A stretch of 10,432 nt of DNA from Larix sibirica (lineage: Eukaryota > Streptophyta > Pinopsida > Pinales > Pinaceae). Positions 1 to 7,079 of this stretch are shown here, piece after piece; position 1 is the stretch's first letter, and each line of letters begins with the position of its first letter. The notes under the pieces were generated by a model. The model ran no database searches. It was not told the DNA's origin and saw nothing but the letters and a program-made list of their open reading frames with translations. The position numbers and the translations under genes were made by a program. The stretch is from contig NWUY0300010744.1 in assembly GCA_004151065.3 (NCBI GenBank), positions 4,697 through 15,128 on the forward strand, written 5' to 3'.

Positions 1-425
1 AGAGATTACCTTTGCCCATAAAAGGGGTAGAGGGAATCTGTTGCTTATGTTTAAAAACTAAAAAATAAATGAATATTTTTGTATTTTTTTTAAGTTTGCT
101 TTTAATCTTGGGTTTTTTAAATATTTTTCGTTAACTTTTTATAAATTTGTTATAATTTCCCACAACGGGTGTCCGGACTTTCCAACCACGTGGAACATCC
201 ATGCATAAGAGGAACATGTGGTATGGCGGGATCGAGGGGATGCAATTAATGGGACAGCTCAAGGCAATGATGTTTGAAAATCCTCCACACTCTCACGATT
301 TGGTTTTGATGCCTTAGTACAACGTTTGTATGGAAACTTGTTGTGCAATTGGATTCATTAAATGCGCGGGAAGGCATGCCATCATCGTTAATCATGCAGC
401 TCATGCGCATTACCTGGATTCTAAT
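1..425. other. AT-rich flank without recognisable gene
   Basis: The first 160 bases are very AT-rich with T and A runs. From about 165 the composition becomes mixed. Open stretches on either strand are short and show no recognisable protein. An in-frame stop at 426-428 separates this stretch from the coding-like block that follows. I see no RNA gene or promoter motif that I can defend. Confidence 0.5.
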
Positions 426-431
426 TAGGGT

Positions 432-905
432 ATGATGAAGACCATTATTGTGAAGAGAGGGGGTGAGTACCAGGAATACAACTCGCACAACAAGGTCTTC
501 AGTTCAAGTAGGTTGTGGCATTTATGTTTTTCATTAATTTGGTGGGAGCCGAAAAGCATCAAGCGAAGATACTGTTTGGGTTGGCATTGTCAAAATACTC
601 ATGGTACAATGGTAAAGACCAAGATAACAAGGAAGAATACCCAGGAAATCCTGAGGCGCACTCATATGCCTAGGGATTTCAAGGAGCTATAAAATGCAAA
701 GGTATCTTTCGAAATGAAGATTCGACTAGACACCAAAGCAAGGGTACCTGGCTTGGAATGATTAGTGAGCAGCAGGAGGCAGAACCTGTATGTGGACCAG
801 TTGGTTGATGAATTGGGTGGCATGGTGGAGAATAAGGGGTCAACCAGGACTCGTGAAACATGTTATACTAGAACCCTAGGTTCAATGTGGAATATGAAAC
901 CTTAG
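432..905 (+). pseudogene. Broken coding-like block, unknown family
   Basis: One reading frame stays protein-like from 432 to the stop at 903-905, interrupted only by two internal stops (TAA at 690-692 and a TGA near 750). The composition is less AT-rich than the flanks. The first 86 codons are basic. The last 45 or so codons are hydrophilic and include a short heptad-like run (DQLVDELGGMVENKG). From about 872 the protein-like signal passes to another frame, which suggests that this block and the next are one gene split by a frameshift. The position and character would fit a retrotransposon gag-like or leader region, but I see no zinc knuckle, protease or other diagnostic motif. I do not recognise the family. 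Confidence 0.35.
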
Positions 906-1249
906 TCAGTCTCACCCTGGAGGAAATGGAAATCGATAACAAGGGACAGGAGCATGCACATGATAATCTAGAGGAGCGTATGGACAGGCTCAAGGTCGGG
1001 CTAAGTAGAATGGCACAGAATCAGCGCATAATGGACGATAGACTCAATGGGAAGTTGAATGCTCTTGCACTAGAATTAACTGGAAAAACCTTTGGAGGGG
1101 GTCTGTCGGCATCACATGAGGCTACCCAAATTATCTACAGGCGATTCTCATTGGCCTGCAGGAAATCATCCTCGCATCCAGTCAAGAGAGAGACTGTAGC
1201 TCTGACTACCCATGTTCCTAATGTTATTTTGGTTTCTGATGATGACTAG
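872..1249 (+). pseudogene. Coiled-coil-like ORF, 3' part of a broken gene
   Basis: An open frame runs from just after a stop at 869-871 to the TAG at 1247-1249. The first in-frame ATG is at 926-928; upstream in this frame there is only a GTG at 887, so a start in this block is doubtful and the frame is better read as a continuation of the preceding one. The stretch LEERMDRLKVGLSRMAQNQR has regular hydrophobic spacing typical of a coiled coil and is followed by a similar helix with many Asn and Leu. The C-terminal third is basic with Ser and Thr, and the protein ends in an acidic tail (VSDDD). No domain is recognised. A gag-like or host-derived coiled-coil protein are both possible. Codon use and base composition differ from the AT-rich DNA on both sides. 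Confidence 0.4.
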
Positions 1250-1523
1250 TTTAAAATGTTGTTGAAGATTAGTATCTTAAAAAAATTATCAGTTTTTTGT
1301 GTGGTTCCCTTCTGGAAAAAAAATTCCATAATTCTCGGCTTGTGGGGGGGTTGATAATGCTTATGCTTAGACATTATCAATTCATTGGACAGTAAGCCTC
1401 CTCCAAACTATGGACAAACAGATAGCATTAGTAGCTCATGGGCATTCTAGTTGTTCTTGTATTTTCTCTGTAGAAATTACTTGTATATTCTCTCCTTTTC
1501 AATAATATAATTCTCAAATATTT
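1250..1523 (+). other. 3'-flank-like region
   Basis: This lies directly after the stop of the coiled-coil frame. It holds a run of seven G (1344-1350), a hairpin, and then T-rich DNA with TTGTATATTC- and AATAATATAA-like strings near 1480-1510. These resemble a plant 3' untranslated region or LTR end with polyadenylation elements. No LTR boundary (TG...CA with a short duplication) could be assigned. The SINE target duplication begins immediately downstream. Confidence 0.3.
1351..1380. repeat. Perfect 9-bp hairpin
   Basis: TTGATAATG (1351-1359) is the exact reverse complement of CATTATCAA (1372-1380), with a 12-nt loop. It directly follows a run of seven G. Function is unknown; it may be part of the 3' end of the broken gene upstream. 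Confidence 0.7.
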
Positions 1524-1549
1524 ACAAAAACAATTGTGATCATTTTTTC
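1524..1549 (+). repeat. Target-site duplication, left copy (SINE)
   Basis: This 26-base stretch (ACAAAAACA, then ATTGTGAT, then a T-run and C) matches 1766-1791 with one substitution (C versus A) and two single-base length differences in A or T runs. The length and near identity fit a target-site duplication made by LINE-driven SINE insertion. Confidence 0.75.
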
Positions 1550-1558
1550 AATTCCCAT

Positions 1559-1570
1559 TATCTCATTCGG
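1559..1570 (+). promoter_or_regulatory. Pol III A box of the SINE
   Basis: TATCTCATTCGG matches the tRNA A-box pattern TRGCTCAGTYGG except at two positions (T for G at the third and eighth bases). Its distance to the B box is normal for a tRNA-type internal promoter. Confidence 0.6.
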
Positions 1571-1603
1571 TTAGGGTGTGGGTCTCGTCAGCAGGGCGAC
1601 CAG

Positions 1604-1614
1604 GGTTCAATTCC
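1604..1614 (+). promoter_or_regulatory. Pol III B box of the SINE
   Basis: GGTTCAATTCC matches the B-box consensus GGTTCRANTCC at every position. In a tRNA this would be the T-loop region, and short G/C arms flank it here. It binds TFIIIC. Confidence 0.8.
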
Positions 1615-1765
1615 CCTTTGCGGTGAGCTAGTTGGGAGAAGACACCCAAAATCCAACCAGTTGAGAGTTGGTGTGATCCTCGGGTGATTTCGTTGGCTTA
1701 GATGTTGTTGGGTCACGGTTTCTTAGACCAAAGGCCACTCCTGCAAGTCAAGGATATTCCAACAA

Positions 1766-1791
1766 ACAAAAACAAATTGTGATAATTTTTC
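1766..1791 (+). repeat. Target-site duplication, right copy (SINE)
   Basis: Partner of 1524-1549. It carries one extra A in the ACAAAAACAAA run, one fewer T in the T-run, and an A where the left copy has C. The left edge merges with the A-rich SINE tail. Confidence 0.75.
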
Positions 1792-1890
1792 GTTCTTTTT
1801 TTTATTTTTTTTCAAGTTAAAATTGACTCTCTCTTTTTTTCGTTTTAGAATAACATTTTAAAAAAAATAAATGGTTTCAAAATAAAAATT

Positions 1891-2018
1891 GGTGCTATCG
1901 GTATCACCACTTTTCGATTTGAAGGTCCATTTATGGTTTTGATTGCAGGGGCACCAGATGGGGTTTTGAAAATATTGTAAATTTAGCCCCGAAAAAAAAA
2001 AGTGATACAGATAGCACC
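1891..2018. repeat. Inverted repeat, possible MITE-like foldback
   Basis: The left arm GGTGCTATCGGTATCAC (1891-1907) pairs with GTGATACAGATAGCACC (2002-2018) with one mismatch in 17. The outward flanks also show a weaker match (TTTCAAAA-type strings at about 1875 and 2027). The left arm is itself nearly palindromic over 18 bases (1891-1908). The 94-base interior has no coding signal. A short nonautonomous DNA transposon or a transcribed foldback are both possible, but no target-site duplication could be assigned. The rest of 1792-2184 is AT-rich and shows nothing else I can name. Confidence 0.55.
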
Positions 2019-2184
2019 ACTTTTTGAAAGGGAGGTAAAAACAACTACTAATATGAACTCCGAAAAAACGAGAACTCATGTGGGTTCTTGTTTTATAGTA
2101 TATTTGGCTTTCCCTCCAATGCTTGAAAACTATGTAGAGTAACCCTCTTTTCGACTGCAAAAACTTATGGCATCTTCATGGTTT

Positions 2185-2791
2185 CTAATTAAACATAGAA
2201 AAAGAATAAAAATACCCATAGTTTAACACCAAGGTTTTAGTGTGTTCCTTGTTTATGGCCTCCACAACCTCATTCGGGACGAATTGGTAACCTTTGAGGC
2301 ATTTCCCTTTTTTATAGGTTTCTATAGTTGAAAACATTTCAAGATTTGTTTCACCTTTCTTTTGCTTCAACATTACATGTGATGATACTATTAAAGTTTC
2401 CATTCTAACATGAGTCACTACCAACCATGTCGAGATTGAGACTAGGACAACCTTGGTAGAGAGAAATTTTGGAAACCCCAAAAAACACAACTAATTGTAC
2501 AGGAAAATAAAACCTACCTACACTATCCTAATTGTACAAGACAAAATACCTCAAAATTCTAGTGGATCCATGAACACAATGGCTAAAAAATTGACTCATT
2601 CCCACACTTGAGACAAATGTTAAGGATGGCAACATGACATTAATATATTCCTCATAAAGTGTATTTGTTGCAACATGTATTGGAAAATTGAAAATGAGCA
2701 ATGAACTATGTGAGGATGACCCATTGATCACTATATTATAAAGCCATGTGTTAACACAATGAATGCTTGGCTTACCATGGCTACTGTGATT
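2185..2791 (-). pseudogene. Minus-strand open stretches, unknown protein
   Basis: Two stop-free minus-strand stretches follow each other in different frames: about 87 codons from 2791 to the stop at 2528-2530, and 101 codons from 2490 to 2185. They read in the same direction as the two larger minus-strand pseudogenes to the right, so they could be the 3' part of one decayed gene or element. Neither shows a motif I recognise. Open stretches of about 90 to 100 codons can occur by chance, so this is a weak call. Confidence 0.2.
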
Positions 2792-3040
2792 TTAAATCTT
2801 GGATCATATTCATGCACCAATAAGAGATATTTGACCTTTTGGTTATGGAACAATTCTAAAATCCTTCCTCTCTATAGTAGTTGTATAATTTTTTCTTCTC
2901 AAACCCAAGTTGATCTTGTTGTTGTAATAAAACATTAAGGAACTCATTATGAAAATAATTTTTTCAGACTTGCTATCCATGGTTGTTCATGGAAACTATG
3001 GACTCTAAGTCAAGCAAGTATATTTATCCATATGATTTCC

Positions 3041-3725
3041 TTATAATGAACAAATATTCACAATATAATTGCAACAAATTTGGAAGAAATTCTTAAGATT
3101 TAAGTTCCAATTTCTTCTGTTCATCAATTGTTTCCCACGGAATTTCAAATATCTACAAATCACATTTATGTATACCTCATAAAAGTGACTAAGGAAATTT
3201 TGTTATTTTATCTCCAAGTCTTAAATATAATCCTCTTTTTCATGAATTTATTTCCCCATATTAGAAACATAATATCACAAAGGAAACAACCCCTCCTTTG
3301 TGTGAGGCTTGTGATCACATGAGATATCTTCATTACGTTTTAGTGCATTCTTCCCATTTACATAGATTGTATGTTTGCCTTCTATAGTTTTAACATATGA
3401 AGGCATCACCATCTCTTCATTAATTAACCTCAACTTATCACCAATATTATTCTTCAATTGAGCATATGGAATAGCTTTATTGCAATTAGTCTTGATGATT
3501 CTAATACTTAAAATGAGAGAGATAATATGTTGTATATAAGATTTCCCAGTACTCCTCTTGTTCCTTTTTAGGAATCCCTTCTTCATGGTTTTAAAACAAA
3601 TTGAAAGAGGTGAGGAAATCCATATCCTCATTATCACCTTCATGCCACTTGGAAAATTCATGGTTAATGTTATATGGAAAGGAATTGAAATATTTCAACC
3701 AATGAACCAATTCCTTGTTGAATAC
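3041..3725 (-). pseudogene. Decayed minus-strand gene, unknown family
   Basis: Read right to left, one frame from 3725 to the stop at 3501-3503 is strongly protein-like (for example KELVHWLKYFNSFPYN, later PKKEQEEYWEILYTTYYLSH), with a single TAA at 3591-3593. The signal then passes to a second frame, open from 3661 to 3278 (for example NEEMVMPSYVKTIEGKHTIYVNG). That frame stays protein-like past several stops to about 3044. The composition is rich in Lys, Glu, Tyr and Trp and unlike random AT-rich DNA. It has no recognisable reverse transcriptase, integrase, transposase or zinc-knuckle motif. It lies on the same strand as the coiled-coil pseudogene at 4716-5716 and may derive from the same element. 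Confidence 0.4.
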
Positions 3726-3864
3726 TCATTATGTTATAAAAAATGCAACGTGTTGAACTAATTTTCTGGGTGCTATAAATAATATTATTTCCCTTTTCCT
3801 ATTGGTGTTGATTTATAATTGTTGGTTCAATTTAAGACATGGGTATGTATCAATTTATAACAAA

Positions 3865-3896
3865 AGTGATATGTTGTAGTAGTGATATGTTGTACT
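3865..3896 (+). repeat. Tandem duplication of a 16-bp unit
   Basis: AGTGATATGTTGTAGT at 3865-3880 is followed directly by the same 16 bases with one change (G to C) at 3881-3896. It is probably a replication-slippage duplication. Confidence 0.8.
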
Positions 3897-4715
3897 ATAG
3901 GCACTGGCATTTTCAATCCTAATCGAGAGGAAGGTCTCACCCAAAGCACTTTGTTGATACATAAAATGTTGTATAGGGATCGAGTAGTAAGGCTACAACA
4001 ACTATTACACCTCCTGATGAATACGCTTATCTACTATGGCATTCATTTAATCAGCCAGTTGTGAACTTTAACTTATATTCATCCAACAACTAGTACTATC
4101 AAGAGAATCATTAACCCAACCATATGAAACCATCAACTTATGCAATGAACATATGATTATAACATAAAAGATAAAATACATATGTAAAGCATATTAAAAT
4201 ATAAATAAAACCAAATTTGAAAGGGGCCCTCATTCCATTCATCTCCAACACAATCCTATACATCATTACATAATATTGGCTCAATCCCAAGAAGTCAATA
4301 GGAGTATAAACCTAAAACATAACTAAATAGTTCAACATCTAAAAATATCTTATCATACTATTATAAGAGTGGGTATTCATTCACAATCCCTTGGTCATTA
4401 GCTTACTTCCTATACTTCAATGATGAACCAAACTACCTCTACTCCATTTTTTGCCATGTATTTTTAGTATGCCACCACTTCTCTCATCGATCTCTTGAAG
4501 TCATGCCTAATTTCTTCTCAATCTATTTCTTCCTATCTCTCGCTGCTATGATAATAATTTATTATTGCTAATGGTTTTTATTCCAAGTGGCACTATTCAT
4601 ATATTCTATGTTTGTTGTCTTGTGCTCCTATGTCCTTCCCTTTAGTTGCAACTTGTCCTCGTGTAAAAAGAGTGGCCCAACATGCCACAACCACACTTGC
4701 TAACTCGCCCTCGAG
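3897..4715. other. No gene recognised
   Basis: This is AT-rich DNA between the two minus-strand pseudogenes. A 60-codon + strand frame at 3882-4064 has no recognisable motif, and the minus strand here is frequently interrupted. If the two flanking minus-strand blocks belong to one element, this would be its degraded interior, but I cannot trace coding sequence through it. Confidence 0.4.
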
Positions 4716-5716
4716 TTAACTATGACTCATTTCTCCAAATGAGGGGCCCAACTCCAAAACCACCTCTAGTGATTTCATTTTGAATTCTAGGAAGGACTCT
4801 ATTTCATTTATCCATTTGTTGACCAAGATATTCATTTCATCCAAGTAATATGTTGCTTGGTTGTGGTCTAGCTTTCTTGGATGTGTTTCTTAAATAATGA
4901 CCAATTCTTCCTCCACAAAATTGTTAAGGTGGTGTAAATTTTTATTGTGATGGGATTGAACTAGTGCAATTGTGTTTGGACCTGTTCGGATAACTAAAAC
5001 ATTTTATCTAAATATTTTTCAACTCACTTTATTTCCTTTAGCCTGACCTCCTTGAGTGCAGGCTTTAGTAGTTGGTTTACTTTCATTTGGATATGTATAA
5101 TCTTTTGTTACAACTCATTGATGGGTTTCTCCCTTTCTTTGATTGTTTTCATTTGGTTATGTGTTATGTTGTTTATATTTCATAGATGCAACTTGAATAT
5201 TTTCCTTCATCCCTCAAACCCTTTTATGAATTAACTGCATTTCTTCCATAATTTATTGTGCTCTTGTGGTCCCAAAGGATTTATCTACTTCCAGTTACTT
5301 TTGTAGTAGTGCCTATTTATGGTCCTTAATGTATACTACCACTTGTGTAATTCTATCTTCCATGACCAGCAAAGGTCCTTGAAGCATGAAATTACCAAGC
5401 ATTTTATATTCTTCTATTAAGTAAGCCACATGTGAATTAATATGGTTCTAGCTATCGTGATCTCATCTACCATGGAAACATTCTTGTGATGCAAAGAATT
5501 CAATTTGATTAGTGTATCATCAAGTTGCACCTACAAATGGTGATTCTCTTTCTTGATCTGTACATTGTCACTTTTAGTTTGAAGGATATGATGATCAATC
5601 TCATTTGTGGAAATCAAATTTTGTCTTACTAGGTCTTTTTTTGTTAGGGATTGACTAATGTCAGGAAAATTAGATGATGGAAAATTCAGTGACATCGTAG
5701 GATCCATGTGAGCCAA
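4716..5716 (-). pseudogene. Coiled-coil-rich pseudogene, unknown family
   Basis: From an ATG at 5714-5716 a protein-like reading can be followed leftward for about 330 codons to a TAA at 4716-4718, moving through several frames. The first frame is interrupted by TAG at 5531-5533 but stays coherent to about 5450 (QLDDTLIKLNSLHHKN). The second has stops at 5313-5315, 5295-5297, 5253-5255 and 5214-5216 and ends at 5157-5159 (for example VAYLIEEYKMLGNFMLQGPL). The third covers about 5160-4920 and the last about 4920-4716 (YYLDEMNILVNKWINEIESF). The composition, rich in Lys, Glu, Gln and Leu with regular hydrophobic spacing, suggests a long alpha-helical coiled-coil protein. A retroelement gag, a LINE ORF1 or a host coiled-coil gene are all possible; I see no diagnostic motif. 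At least five internal stops and three frame changes show it is dead. Confidence 0.55.
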
Positions 5717-5971
5717 TAGTTTTCAATTCACGTAGATGTGCTCAAATGATTGTGGGATTCATTGCAGTCATATTCCTTGTTTTCACCCAAGTACATAGTT
5801 ACATTCCTTATCCATTATTGTACATATGTTGTGACGTATTACACAATGTTGAAATTTTTAAAACATGCATGCATTAACCCAAAGTGTATCACTTTTCCTG
5901 CACCAATCGAGCGATTGTCGTCGTGGTTGTATAATTATCCAAATGGATAGTGGTATCCTCATCCATGTGTT

Positions 5972-6390
5972 CCAATTGTGGTAGTGGCACTGAAAATTAT
6001 GTTGAAGTATACCCATGATATTTTGTCACTTATGCAATCTCCTCGTTCTATTTTTTAGCTTCATCCTCATCTTTCAGAGTCCAAAGTGAATTCATCAGTC
6101 GTTTCCTTCCATAAATCATGGGGAAGTACTCAAAGGGTTTTTAACGAGGTTATTCCTTGGAAAAAAAATGTGATCTCTAATTTATTAGTGATTCTTTGAA
6201 GACTTGTATTGAGAACATGAACATGGATGTAGCCATGAATTCATTTTACCACCCACAAATGGATGGGTCTAATAAATATGGTACACATATGTTTAGAAGG
6301 ATACTTAAGATATATGCTATATATAAACAAGAGTAATGGAATAAATGGTTTCTCTTTTGCAAAATGGTATTATAATACAACATTCCTATT
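5972..6390 (+). pseudogene. Ty3/gypsy integrase core remnant
   Basis: This is a decayed fragment of a retrotransposon integrase, the enzyme that inserts element cDNA into host DNA. At 5972-6020 a hydrophobic run ending in LKYTH corresponds to the family's VVVDRxxKYxHF segment. Near 6046-6068 an IF-stop-LHPH string fits the IFxLHGxP segment. At 6076-6110 the FISRF string fits the FxSxFW segment after the second catalytic Asp, whose SDRD context is lost. At 6247-6267 YHPQMDG is the hallmark YHPQTDGQ motif, followed by RRILKIY and, after a TAA at 6334-6336, WNKW. A one-base frame change near 6361 leads to YNTT at 6371-6382. The parts lie in the right order, but stops, frame changes and an insertion-like stretch at 6115-6219 make it nonfunctional. 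The glutamate region is not clearly kept. Confidence 0.75.
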
Positions 6391-6780
6391 AGGAATAGAA
6401 TTGTGGAGCAATAAAAATAAAAAATGAATGCAGAAATAAAACACATAAGAGAACAATCCAAGAAAGATGCCAATATATGTGGTTCACCTGATATGGGCTA
6501 CATCCATGGAGAAGCAATCAATCCTTCATTTATTTCATCCAACAATTGAAGGGATAAAACCTACAACACATCCATTGCAACCTCATTGTCACTCTCTCAC
6601 ACTCTACACAGTCATAATACCATGCCCTCCTAAAAAGAGGGTTGCCTTCTAGAGAAAAGACACCAAGATAATTTCTACTATTCGATCAGTGACTTAATGA
6701 TGAATGGTAATGGTCCAGATTGACTATGAAATTACAACATTTTACAAGGCATTTTTTCCAAAAAAATCTCTTAGGGAGCA
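6391..6780 (+). pseudogene. Possible pol C-terminal tail of the integrase remnant
   Basis: The sequence continues from the integrase remnant in the same direction. In Ty3/gypsy elements this part holds the integrase C-terminal and chromodomain-like region. At 6707-6781 an uninterrupted frame reads VMVQIDYEITTFYKAFFPKK followed by SLREH, which weakly resembles the family's (V/I)LVxW...EATWE...FPxFxLEDKV ending. The part between 6391 and 6706 has several stops and no clear match. The call rests mostly on order and spacing. Confidence 0.35.
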
Positions 6781-7000
6781 TGTTGGCCGGATTTTCTGAC
6801 TATGGCCAATACGGAGAGAAAGCCCACACAAGGCACTTAACACAGCCCCGATGTGTTTGAAATATGTAACTCCCACGGGAACAAACCGCCTATATGGTTT
6901 TGCTCTCAACAAATATTTAAATTAACTAATTTAAAGAAAATAATAAAAACTATTCATGCCTAACTGATTCATAATGCAAATTTCAATAACCAGAAATACA
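6781..7000 (+). other. LTR-like boundary after the pol remnant
   Basis: Directly after the last pol-like codons the sequence becomes TGTTGGCCGG and is markedly less AT-rich to about 6900 before returning to AT-rich DNA. TGTTGG is a common 5' end of plant LTRs, and its position right after a pol end fits a 3' LTR. Against this, I see no clear polypurine tract before it and no matching LTR or TG...CA end in the window. TTGGCC (6783-6788) also recurs inverted as GGCCAA about 20 bases on. Confidence 0.3.
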
Positions 7001-7001
7001 G

Positions 7002-7063
7002 AGATTTAACAGTTGCTAGAACATATAGATTTAACAGTTGCTAGAACATATAGATTTAGCAGG
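7002..7063 (+). repeat. Tandem repeat, two 25-bp units plus part of a third
   Basis: A 25-base unit starting AGATTTAACAGTTGC occurs at 7002-7026 and, without change, at 7027-7051. A diverged partial third copy starts AGATTTAGCAGG at 7052. Identity of the first two units points to a recent duplication. Confidence 0.9.
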
Positions 7064-7079
7064 TTAAGTTGCTAACCTG
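7060..7079. repeat. Perfect 7-bp hairpin
   Basis: CAGGTTA (7060-7066) and TAACCTG (7073-7079) are perfect reverse complements around a 6-nt loop, at the right edge of the tandem repeat. Another short perfect palindrome, TCCTGCGCAGGA, lies at 7154-7165. Confidence 0.7.

Larger units (their letters stand above)
1550..1765 (+). mobile_element. tRNA-derived SINE
   Basis: A roughly 216-bp unit lies between near-identical 26-bp direct repeats. Its 5' part resembles a tRNA: an A-box-like string at 1559-1570 and a clear B-box at 1604-1614, about 33 bases apart, as expected for a type 2 pol III promoter. The tRNA-unrelated body (about 1625-1760) holds GTGATCCTCGGGTGATTTCG and ends in an A/C-rich tail. 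SINEs encode no protein; they are transcribed by RNA polymerase III and copied by the machinery of a partner LINE. The boundaries are uncertain by a few bases because the tail and the duplication are both A-rich. I cannot assign a named plant family. Divergence between the two duplications shows that the insertion is not very recent. Confidence 0.8.

Noticed and set aside
246-488. 80-codon minus-strand frame
   Set aside because: The residue composition looks random, it overlaps the start of the + strand coding-like block, and no motif is seen.
1344-1350. G-quadruplex
   Set aside because: There is only one run of G, with no further G runs close enough to form a four-stranded structure on one strand.
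1560-1625. A genuine tRNA gene at the A/B-box region
   Set aside because: The B box is perfect, but there is no 7-bp acceptor stem, the anticodon arm does not fold cleanly, and the region continues into a SINE body flanked by duplications.
1858-2160. 100-codon minus-strand frame
   Set aside because: It spans both arms of the inverted repeat and several T/A runs; it is rich in Phe, Tyr and Cys from AT-rich DNA and has no motif.
3558-3761. 67-codon + strand frame
   Set aside because: It overlaps the more protein-like minus-strand block and has no motif.
5052-5234. 60-codon + strand frame rich in Phe, Ile and Trp, resembling a membrane protein
   Set aside because: It is antisense to the Lys/Glu-rich coiled-coil pseudogene, which reads coherently on the minus strand; Lys and Glu codons give Phe and Leu/Ser in antisense.
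6246-6473. 75-codon minus-strand frame that looks membrane-spanning
   Set aside because: It is antisense to the integrase remnant (including YHPQ-x-DG); the hydrophobic look comes from AT-rich complement.
7002-7063. CRISPR-like direct repeats
   Set aside because: The units are directly adjacent with no spacers, there are only two and a part, and the window is plant-like.
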